DNA from: Deltaproteobacteria bacterium
Lineage (GTDB): Bacteria > Desulfobacterota > GWC2-55-46 > DRQE01
Reading direction: 5' to 3'
Length of the DNA stretch: 43,105 nt
NCBI GenBank assembly: GCA_015492495.1
Contig: WGEY01000009.1
Location: 1-43,105, forward strand
Shown: positions 1 through 7,666 of the stretch, piece by piece
Position numbering within the stretch: the first letter of the stretch is position 1
Layout of the letters: each line of letters begins with the position of its first letter
The notes under the pieces: generated by a model
Databases searched by the model: none
What the model was told of the DNA's origin: nothing
What the model saw: the letters and a program-made list of their open reading frames with translations, nothing else
Program-made: the position numbers and the translations under genes

Positions 1-1
1 A

Positions 2-133
2 CGTAGGAGGACAAGACCCATGGGGGTCTTCAGCGACAGAACGAGCATCGAAAGAATACTATACGCAGTCTTTACCTATGAAAACAAAAAACAACGAACC
101 GCTGCCCCTTTCCTTATGACACAAAATATTTGA
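2..133 (+). CDS. C-terminal fragment of IS256/Mutator-like transposase, truncated by the window edge
   Basis: The frame is open from the window edge and reads RRRTRPMGVFSDRTSIERILYAVFTYENKKQRTAAPFLMTQNI* (stop 131-133). It resembles the RRRT..MG.F....S..R..YAV C-terminus of IS256-family transposases. Not in the supplied ORF track. Confidence 0.65.
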   Translation, partial: RRRTRPMGVFSDRTSIERILYAVFTYENKKQRTAAPFLMTQNI

Positions 134-273
134 CGTTACCCGACGCCCCTGCAGCAAGCCGCAGGAAGCCCTCAACTCTGTACCGCCTCCTCCATCCGCA
201 CCGTGGCCGCATGCCGGAGGATAACGGCATTGCAGGTCGCCTCCCTGGGTTAAAATGCGCTATAATGTCTAAA

Positions 274-345
274 ACTCCCTCAGCGGGCTCTGGGGAGCTC
301 TTCAAAATGTAAAGAAATTTGCGTTATATGTGCTCGTAACGCATC
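274..345 (+). repeat. Degenerate copy A of the intergenic repeat family
   Basis: ctccctcagcgggctctggggagctcttcaaaatgtaaagaaatttgcgttatatgtgctcg aligns by eye with copy B, ctccctcgagcgggctcaggggaatcttcaaatgtaaggaagtttgttttatatccactcgc. Confidence 0.6.
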
Positions 346-381
346 TGGACACCACGAACGGCCTTCAAAACAGGGGGACCT

Positions 382-606
382 ATGGCAAAACAATACGTCT
401 GCACAATCTGCGGGTACGTGGGAAGGCCCAGCGTCTCAAAGGGTGGACGCATCCTGGAGGTGATACTCTGGCTGGCCCTGGGCCTTCCAGGACTAGTCTA
501 TACCGTCTGGCGCGCAACAAGGACCTACAGGCCATGCCCGAAGTGCAACGAGGCGTCGATGATATCCACCAACTCGACGGTCGGAAGGAAGCTGATGGGA
601 CTGTAA
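382..606 (+). CDS. Small zinc-ribbon/transmembrane protein
   Basis: 74 aa with CTICGY ... CPKC Cys pairs flanking one hydrophobic segment (ILEVILWLALGLPGLVYTVW); preceded by a plausible start context. Confidence 0.75.
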   Translation: MAKQYVCTICGYVGRPSVSKGGRILEVILWLALGLPGLVYTVWRATRTYRPCPKCNEASMISTNSTVGRKLMGL

Positions 607-772
607 GGACAGAACCTCCCGATCTTTACCTTAATCATACAGGACGTACGCCTGCCCCCATGCCTCCGGAGGGAACGCGTACTGTCTGAAAGCCGCTTGC
701 ATCGGTGTTAGCGCCGCCGTGCATTTTGAGGCTCCAGTCATCGCTACGGTGAAAGACATCCGCTGTGCCCAT

Positions 773-1474
773 TCAAATCCGGCTCCCCTCGCCCAGCCAG
801 CCAAGCTCCCTGCCGCTTACGTGGGAGTTCTTGCCGATTATTATGTGATCGTGGACTATGATATCCAGTGCCCTGGCCGCGGCCAAGAGCTCTTCGGTCA
901 GCCTGCGGTCGGCCGTCGATGGTGTGGGATCACCGCTGGGGTGGTTGTGAACGAGTATTATGGCCCGTGCGTTGTGGCTGAAGGCGCGCTCGATGATCTT
1001 TCTCGGGTAGACGAAGGTCTGGTTTATCGTACCCTCATGGAGCGTCTCTATACCGAGGACCTCGTTCTTTGAATTCAGGTAGATGGCCAGGAACTTCTCG
1101 ACCTTCTCGCCGGAAAGGGCCACGTTGAGATAGTTGAGCACATCCCCGGCCGAGCGTATCACGTCCCGCTTCATGACCTTTTCCTTGAGATACTCACCGG
1201 CCATCTCCTTTACAAGCCCGACAAGGACCGCGGCGTTCTCCCCCATTCCTTTTACGGACACAAGCTCCTCGACCGATGCATCAAGCACACCCCTGAGCCC
1301 CTTGAACCTGCTGATGAGTGTCTTTGCGAGCGGCTTCACGTCCCTCCTGGGAATGGCATAGGCAAGGAGGAGCTCGACTATCTCGTAGTCGTGGAACCCC
1401 TCAAGGCGCGTCTTCTTGAACCTCTCTCTAAGCCTCTTTCTGTGGCCTGCGTTAGGGTTTTCCATGGCTATCAT
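773..1474 (-). CDS. radC: RadC family JAB/MPN domain protein
   Basis: HxH...D motif region HNHPSGDPTPSTAD plus N-terminal UPF0758 helix-hairpin-helix-like region. Confidence 0.95.
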   Translation of the reverse strand: MIAMENPNAGHRKRLRERFKKTRLEGFHDYEIVELLLAYAIPRRDVKPLAKTLISRFKGLRGVLDASVEELVSVKGMGENAAVLVGLVKEMAGEYLKEKVMKRDVIRSAGDVLNYLNVALSGEKVEKFLAIYLNSKNEVLGIETLHEGTINQTFVYPRKIIERAFSHNARAIILVHNHPSGDPTPSTADRRLTEELLAAARALDIIVHDHIIIGKNSHVSGRELGWLGEGSRI

Positions 1475-1507
1475 CTACCCGCCCCCTTTAGACGCCAACT
1501 TGGAGCT

Positions 1508-1649
1508 TGAAGCTCCCTCGAGCGGGCTCAGGGGAATCTTCAAATGTAAGGAAGTTTGTTTTATATCCACTCGCCAATCCTGCAGCAAGCTGCGGAGAAT
1601 GCCTGCCTGTCCCGGGACGGCAGGCAGCGCCCGCCATGCATTTTCACAG
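1508..1649 (+). repeat. Full-length copy B of the ~142-bp hairpin-rich intergenic repeat
   Basis: Aligns end to end with 40107-40248 (same length by manual count). Contains the GCCTGCCTGTCCCGGGACGGCAGGC inverted repeat. Confidence 0.8.
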
Positions 1650-1806
1650 CGAGATCAAAATCTCTTTACTTTACAAGGAAGGCCTTGCTGCGGTGCCCGA
1701 GACGATGCATTCCCTTCGAGTCGCGAAACTTCTCGATATCACCAAGCCGCCTTCGGCGGTTCACTATGACATCGACTACACCGAAGAAGCAGCGTTCAAT
1801 GCATCC

Positions 1807-2592
1807 TCAGCTGGACCTCTCATTATCCTTCTCCTCATCCTTCCCCCTCTCTCTTACGATCCTCTCCATGAAGGGCTTGATCAGATCCAGCGGAATGGGG
1901 AAGATGGTCGTCGAGTTCTTCTCGGCCGCGATCTCCGTGAGCGTCTGCAGGTACCTCAACTGCAATGAGACTGGGTTCTGGCTCAGCAAGGTGGCGGCGT
2001 CCAGTATCTTCTGCGCGGCGTTGAACTCACCCTGTGCGTGTATCATCTTGGCCCTCTTCTCCCTCTCGGCCTCCGCCTGCTTGGCCATGGCCCTCTTCAT
2101 CTCCTCGGGCAGATCTATGCCCTTAAGCTCCACGAGCGTCACCTTCACGCCCCAGGGGTCTGTCTGGCGATCGAGTATCTCAGCTATCCTTATATTTATC
2201 TTCTCCCTCGACGAAAGAAGCTCATCGAGATCCTCCTGCCCGCAGACACTCCTCAACGTCGTCTGGGCCAGCTGGCTCGTGGCATAGAGGTAGTTCTCCA
2301 CCGAAATCACCGCCTTGTCCGCGGCCATGACCCTGAAGTAGACTACCGCGTTGACCCTTACCGAGACGTTGTCCCTGGTGATGACCTCCTGCGGGGGAAC
2401 ATCAAGGGTCACGGTCCTCAAGCTGACCCTCACCATCTTCTGTATGCCAGGGATTATAAATATGAGTCCGGGCCCCTTGACGGACTGAAACCTCCCGAGG
2501 AAGAACACAACCCCCCGTTCATACTCCGGGAGGATCTTTATGGCGCTCCACAAAAACATTATTACAACTATGGCGACGAAGATGATTCCCAT
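1807..2592 (-). CDS. Slipin/SPFH-domain (stomatin-like) membrane protein
   Basis: N-terminal TM followed by [13 protein letters not shown]...[13 protein letters not shown] signature; adjacent to an NfeD gene. Start chosen at MGIIF. Confidence 0.92.
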   Translation of the reverse strand: MGIIFVAIVVIMFLWSAIKILPEYERGVVFFLGRFQSVKGPGLIFIIPGIQKMVRVSLRTVTLDVPPQEVITRDNVSVRVNAVVYFRVMAADKAVISVENYLYATSQLAQTTLRSVCGQEDLDELLSSREKINIRIAEILDRQTDPWGVKVTLVELKGIDLPEEMKRAMAKQAEAEREKRAKMIHAQGEFNAAQKILDAATLLSQNPVSLQLRYLQTLTEIAAEKNSTTIFPIPLDLIKPFMERIVRERGKDEEKDNERSS

Positions 2593-2657
2593 CCCGGACC
2601 CCTCGAACATGGCGACCCTCCTTGGTTAGAGGTGGATAATTACCTTACCTTATTAGC

Positions 2658-3995
2658 TCATTTCCTTATGACTTTCAAGACCATCCCATCCACCCCGACA
2701 ACCTTAACCATGGCACCGCGCTCCACAGGAGCGTCACTCGATGCATCCCAGTACTCGCCGGCTACAAAGACCTTCCCGTTTCGCTCTCCACCGCCGATAT
2801 CCTCCACCACCGTGCCCTCCTCCCCAACCATGGCATCGACCCCGCTCACCGGCCTTCTTCGATGCACCGTGACGGCCAGGTACGTCGTCCCGAGCACAAA
2901 CAGCGTCATCAGTATGACCGTGGGCAGGAGCACCCAGATCGAGAGCCTCATGAAGGGCAAGGGGGATTTGAAAAGCATGAGGGAACCCAGAACGAGCGAG
3001 ACCACGCCGGCCATGGTCAGAAGCCCGAAGCTTACGACCTGGGTCTCGGCAAAGAAAAAGACGAGGGAAAGCCCTATGAGTATGAGTCCTGCATAATTCA
3101 CCGGAAGTGCCTGGAAGGAGTAGAAGGCCAGCACCAGGCATATCGCACCCAGGACGCCGGGAAGTATCACGCCGGGATTGGAGAGCTCGAAGTATATGCC
3201 CATGAGCCCTATCATCATCAGGATGTAGGCGACATTGGGGTTGCTTATGGCCCTGAGGATCCTGGACCTCAGGTTCATCTCTACGTCAACCACCACAGCC
3301 CCCTCGGTCCTGATCACGCGCACGCCCCTCACGGTCTCGACCCTTCTTCCGTCCAGCGTCTTGAAGAGCTCCGTCCTGCTGTCCGCAATGATATCTATGA
3401 CCTTGAGTTCGAGCGCCTCTCCGGCGGTTATGTTCACGCTCTCCCGCACGGCCTTTTCTGCCCATTCGGCGTTCCTCTTTCTCTTTTTGGCTATGCTCCG
3501 GATATAGGCCACGGCGTCGTTCTCCACCTTCTTCACCATGGTCTCGTCGAGCTTCCCTCCACCAATGGCCACCGGGTGTGCCGAGCCTATGTTGGTCCCG
3601 GGGGCCATGGCCGCGATGTGTGCCGCATAGGTTATGAAGACCCCTGCGGAGGCGGCCCTGCCCCCTGCAGGGGCCACGTACACCACCACCGGGACCTCGC
3701 TTGCGAAGATGGCCTTTATGATATCCCTCATCGAAAGATCGAGCCCTCCAGGCGTATCGAGCTGGAGCACCACTACTCCTGCACCCCCGGCCTGGGCATC
3801 ATCGAGGCCCTTGGCGATGAACTCGGAGACCACCGGGTTTATGATACCCTCAACGACAATGTAGTGGATTGGAGGCGGTGTGTTTGGCTGAAGAGGACCT
3901 TTTTCATCTGCAACAGAGCGGCCCGTCACGGATGAAAGGACGAGAAAGAAAAATAAGATCGCCGGTGCGTACGGTATCCTGGATAGGTGCTTCAT
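2658..3995 (-). CDS. NfeD family long-form membrane serine protease (ClpP-like N-terminus)
   Basis: LDTPGG, AASAGVFITYAAH and RN..WAE.AV signatures, multiple TMs, C-terminal OB-like domain. Start chosen at MKHLSRIPY (signal peptide). Confidence 0.92.
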   Translation of the reverse strand: MKHLSRIPYAPAILFFFLVLSSVTGRSVADEKGPLQPNTPPPIHYIVVEGIINPVVSEFIAKGLDDAQAGGAGVVVLQLDTPGGLDLSMRDIIKAIFASEVPVVVYVAPAGGRAASAGVFITYAAHIAAMAPGTNIGSAHPVAIGGGKLDETMVKKVENDAVAYIRSIAKKRKRNAEWAEKAVRESVNITAGEALELKVIDIIADSRTELFKTLDGRRVETVRGVRVIRTEGAVVVDVEMNLRSRILRAISNPNVAYILMMIGLMGIYFELSNPGVILPGVLGAICLVLAFYSFQALPVNYAGLILIGLSLVFFFAETQVVSFGLLTMAGVVSLVLGSLMLFKSPLPFMRLSIWVLLPTVILMTLFVLGTTYLAVTVHRRRPVSGVDAMVGEEGTVVEDIGGGERNGKVFVAGEYWDASSDAPVERGAMVKVVGVDGMVLKVIRK

Positions 3996-4081
3996 ACCTT
4001 GCAAGCATACCATCCTTTTCAGGTGTTGCAACAAGGCCGTCAAGTCAAGAACAGGGGTTGAACGCAGGGTTCGATCACGGG

Positions 4082-4747
4082 TCACCCGCCGGTCTCTCCG
4101 GAAAGAAGCTCCATTACCCTTTTCATGTCCTCCCATGTCTCCCTCTTGAGGGCCGGTTTCTTAAGAAGCGCAACCGGGTCGTGGGTGGCCAGTAGCAGGG
4201 TGGATCTGTACGGGTGGAACCTTCCCCTGAGCGTTACACCGGCACGCCGCCCGAGGAGAGCTTCGGCCGCCTCGTCTCCCAACGCAACGACAACAACCGG
4301 CGAGATCACGTCGATCTCCTCTTCGAGGTAGCCGAGGCATCGCCTCACCTCCTCGGGACCGACGGATCTGCCGTCGTGCGGCCTGCACCTTACGATACTC
4401 GTAATATATGCGTCGGACCATTCAAGCCCCATGGCCCTTATCAGCCTTTCAAGCAGCGCACCCTCCTCCCCGGCCGCTGGCGTGCCGCAGACAAAGACCA
4501 ACCTCGCGTTAGGACCGCCTGCCCCGGCTACAGGGTTGGAGCGTTCGCCTCCGAGAGAGCACCTCCTGCAGAGGGCTATCCTCTCTCTGAGCCGTCTTAA
4601 TGTTCTCACCTCCCCCGTCGGGGGCAGGGGCAGGTCCGCAACCCCGGTCTCCCCGAGGTACTCGAGCCACTTTATGGCTGATTCAAGGATCTCGCCGTAC
4701 GTATCCACAGGTTTTGTCTTTACAACAAACATACCTTGAGCTATCAT
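4082..4747 (-). CDS. Uracil-DNA glycosylase family 4/5-like protein (divergent)
   Basis: CRRCSL...YITSIVRCRPH....C..YLEEEI..I.PVVVVALG...LLG...LLATHDPVALLKKP. Fe-S Cys pattern retained; the first catalytic motif is atypical. Confidence 0.8.
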   Translation of the reverse strand: MIAQGMFVVKTKPVDTYGEILESAIKWLEYLGETGVADLPLPPTGEVRTLRRLRERIALCRRCSLGGERSNPVAGAGGPNARLVFVCGTPAAGEEGALLERLIRAMGLEWSDAYITSIVRCRPHDGRSVGPEEVRRCLGYLEEEIDVISPVVVVALGDEAAEALLGRRAGVTLRGRFHPYRSTLLLATHDPVALLKKPALKRETWEDMKRVMELLSGETGG

Positions 4748-4755
4748 AAATTATT

Positions 4756-5625
4756 ATGGTCATTGCACTTCCTGCAGCCATCCTATCTTTTACAATATTT
4801 CTTCTGATACCGCAAGATGCAAATGCATGGGGACCGGCTACACACCTTGAAGTAGGGATAAACATACTGCGTGATCTCAACTCCATTGCCCCGGGTGTGG
4901 TGCCCCTCATAGAGAAGTTCTCCTACGACTTTCTCTACGGCAACATCAGCGCCGACATAGTGGTGGGAAAGAACCTCGTCGATGAACTCAAGCACTGCCA
5001 TAACTGGAACTTCGGATTCAAGCTGTTGAGAAGGGCCGAGTCGGACTCCCAGAAGGCGTTTGCATACGGCTACCTGAGCCACCTTGCAGCCGACACCGTC
5101 GCGCATAACCACTTCATCCCCGAGATGATGGTGCGTTCCTTCTCTGCACGCATAATGAGGCACATATACTGGGAGATGAGGTTCGACGCCCTTGCCGACA
5201 AACGTGTGTGGAAGATACCGGACAAGATAGCCAAGCGCGTTCACCAGGACAACGACAGGCTTCTAAGCTCCGTACTCGAGGGCACCCCTCTGTCATTCAG
5301 GACGAGCAAGACCATATTCTCGAGCTTTCTGAACCTGCACAGGATAGAGCATTGGCACAGGATGATAAACCTGCTCTCATCCTCCTCGAAGTGGGTCCTC
5401 CACAAGAAGGACAAGGACAGGTTCTTCAAGCTTTCTCTGGATGCGGCAAAGGATGTCCTTTCAAGGGGACGCCAAGCCGACTGCCTGAAGAAGGACCCGG
5501 TGGGAAGAAAGAACCTTCAGCATGCAAAGACAACTCGAAAGAAGCTCAAGGCCGTAAAAAGGCAGGGAAAGAACTGGGAGGAGCTCCTGGAAAGATCACT
5601 CAAGGGGTTCTCGCAACCGACTTGA
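4756..5625 (+). CDS. Secreted zinc-dependent phospholipase C family protein
   Basis: Signal peptide ending ANA|WGPATH, then H-rich conserved region (HLAADTVAHNHFIPE) typical of Zn-dependent PLC. Confidence 0.85.
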   Translation: MVIALPAAILSFTIFLLIPQDANAWGPATHLEVGINILRDLNSIAPGVVPLIEKFSYDFLYGNISADIVVGKNLVDELKHCHNWNFGFKLLRRAESDSQKAFAYGYLSHLAADTVAHNHFIPEMMVRSFSARIMRHIYWEMRFDALADKRVWKIPDKIAKRVHQDNDRLLSSVLEGTPLSFRTSKTIFSSFLNLHRIEHWHRMINLLSSSSKWVLHKKDKDRFFKLSLDAAKDVLSRGRQADCLKKDPVGRKNLQHAKTTRKKLKAVKRQGKNWEELLERSLKGFSQPT

Positions 5626-5639
5626 CCGCTTAGCGGCCT

Positions 5640-6821
5640 TTAGCCCGCCTTCTTCATGGAAACCACCTTGTCAAGCAGCCTTTCGGCTATCTCTTCCTTA
5701 TCCATGGGGGAGAGGTTCTCCACTCCGCCACCACGGTCTATGAGCGTAACCCGGCTTGTATCGGAGTCAATGGCCTCTGGTCCGTTGGCCACAATGATAT
5801 CGAGGTTCTTTTCCCTGAGCTTCTCCGTGGCGTTACCGACGAGGTCCTCTGTTTCGAGTGCAAAACCAACGAGGAACCTCTCGTCCTTGTTGCGTCCCAT
5901 CTCCATGAGTATGTCTGGGGTTCTCTCGAGTTCGAGCGCAATGGGTTCGGTGTCCTTTTTTATCTTCCCGGTACGTCTCAAGACAGGCCTGAAGTCGGAT
6001 ACAGCGGCGGCCATCATGACAACGGTCGATTGTGGATAGTGAATAAGGACCTCGTCCCTCATCTCGGCCGAGCTCTCCACCCTTTTGACCGTCACACCCG
6101 GCGGGTCTGCAAGGTGTACCGGACCCGAGACGAGTACGACCTCGGCCCCCCTGCGCCTTGCGGCCCTCGCCAACGCGTAACCCATCTTACCCGACGATGC
6201 GTTGGAGATGAACCTGACAGGATCTATGGGCTCGCGCGTTGCACCAGCGGTTACGAGGACCTTTTCTCCTTCAAGGTCCTTGGGGCTCAAGGCCGCTTTT
6301 ACGGCATCCATCACATCCTCTATCTTAGCAAGCCTTCCCTCGCCCTCCCAGCCGCAGGCAAGCTCGCCCCTTTCAGGACCCACGAACAGGTAGCCAAGCT
6401 CCTCCAGTTTCTCTATGTTGGCCCGAACAACCGGGTTTGCGTACATGCGGTGGTTCATGGCCGGGGCAATCAGCACCGGTGCCGGAGACGCCATGATCAC
6501 GGTCGTAAGGAGGTTGTCCGCTATACCAGAGGCCACCTTGCCTATGAGATTGGCGGTTGCCGGAACCACGGCAAGAAGGTCGGCCCTGTCGGCCAGCTCT
6601 ATATGGTCTATGGAGGCCCGGTCCAGGGTGAAGATGTCCGTATACACCGGATTGCCCGCCAGGGTGGCAAGGCTCAGGGGGCCGATGAACTTAGTTGCGG
6701 CATCGGTCATCACCGGCCATACACAGGCGCCCTCTTTTTTTAAAAGCCTCGTAAGCTCCAGCGCCTTGTACGCCGCTATACCGCCTGTCACTCCGAGTAT
6801 TATATTTTTTCCTTCGAGCAT
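5640..6821 (-). CDS. coaBC: Bifunctional phosphopantothenoylcysteine decarboxylase/phosphopantothenate-cysteine ligase
   Basis: VTGGIAAYKALELTRLL, APAMNHRMYANP, VTAGATREPIDPVRFISNASSGKMG. Confidence 0.97.
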   Translation of the reverse strand: MLEGKNIILGVTGGIAAYKALELTRLLKKEGACVWPVMTDAATKFIGPLSLATLAGNPVYTDIFTLDRASIDHIELADRADLLAVVPATANLIGKVASGIADNLLTTVIMASPAPVLIAPAMNHRMYANPVVRANIEKLEELGYLFVGPERGELACGWEGEGRLAKIEDVMDAVKAALSPKDLEGEKVLVTAGATREPIDPVRFISNASSGKMGYALARAARRRGAEVVLVSGPVHLADPPGVTVKRVESSAEMRDEVLIHYPQSTVVMMAAAVSDFRPVLRRTGKIKKDTEPIALELERTPDILMEMGRNKDERFLVGFALETEDLVGNATEKLREKNLDIIVANGPEAIDSDTSRVTLIDRGGGVENLSPMDKEEIAERLLDKVVSMKKAG

Positions 6822-6827
6822 ACAGCC

Positions 6828-7496
6828 TTACAGGACCTCCCGTACAAAGGGGTTGGCAAACTTCTCCTCAGAGATGGTCGTTATGGGACCGTGTCCGGGA
6901 AATACCCGCACATCGTCGCCCAGGGGCAGTATCTTCTCCTTGAGCGAATCAAGGAGGGTCTCGTAGCATCCTCCGGGCAGGTCAGTTCTGCCGATGCTCC
7001 CGGCAAAGAGCGTGTCACCGGTGAACAGGATCTCCTCGTCCTTGACGTAAAGCGACACCCCTCCCTGCGTATGCCCTGGGGTATGGATGACCTCGATCAC
7101 CATACCGTCGACCTTGAGCTCCATTCCATCCTCGAGCGATACCGAGGGCGTGGGTTGCGGGGAGACCTCAAGGCCGAACAGACTGCCCTGGGATGTGACG
7201 TTCTCGAGCAGGGGAAGATCGAGTCTGTGGATTGCGATATCCGCATCGAGCGCACTGCCGAGTTCGGCGTCCGCGCCGACATGGTCGAAGTGGCCGTGGG
7301 TGTTTATTATGTATCTTACCTCAAGCCCCTCGTCCTCCACCTCCTGCTCGATGTCGGAAGCATCCCCTCCGGGATCGATGATGACGGCCTCCCTGCTCTT
7401 CCTGTCCCAGAGGATGTAACAGTTGACGTCGAGCGGACCGACCACGAGCTTCTTGATCCCGCACCTGTCAAAATCGTAGTATTCGGAGTCGACCAT
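6828..7496 (-). CDS. MBL-fold metallohydrolase (glyoxalase II-like)
   Basis: THGHFDHVG, HTPGHTQGG, GDTLFAGSIGRTDLPGG motifs. Start chosen at MVDSEYYDF. Confidence 0.92.
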   Translation of the reverse strand: MVDSEYYDFDRCGIKKLVVGPLDVNCYILWDRKSREAVIIDPGGDASDIEQEVEDEGLEVRYIINTHGHFDHVGADAELGSALDADIAIHRLDLPLLENVTSQGSLFGLEVSPQPTPSVSLEDGMELKVDGMVIEVIHTPGHTQGGVSLYVKDEEILFTGDTLFAGSIGRTDLPGGCYETLLDSLKEKILPLGDDVRVFPGHGPITTISEEKFANPFVREVL

Positions 7497-7666
7497 TATC
7501 ACAGTATCTCCTTTGCATATCAAGGATTTAAAGACACGGCGGGGTGTAAGCGGACTCGCCACCTGATGTTCCGTTACGTATCGACCGTCGAGCCCCTTTC
7601 CGGCAAGAGGCTCCTACGTGTACCATCAACGCATACTTCACCGCCAAAGGCGCCGTCCGCCAGCCT

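Noticed and set aside
1740-1775. CCGCCttcGGCGG hairpin near the end of slipin as a terminator
   Set aside because: Stable stem but no U tract; may simply belong to the repeat-rich spacer.
2038-3935. Long plus-strand ORFs (352 and 357 aa)
   Set aside because: Antisense shadows of slipin and NfeD genes; no domain signature.
5612-5640. Possible bidirectional terminator CCGCTtAGCGG between the convergent PLC and coaBC genes
   Set aside because: One-nucleotide loop and no T run on either strand; too weak to call.
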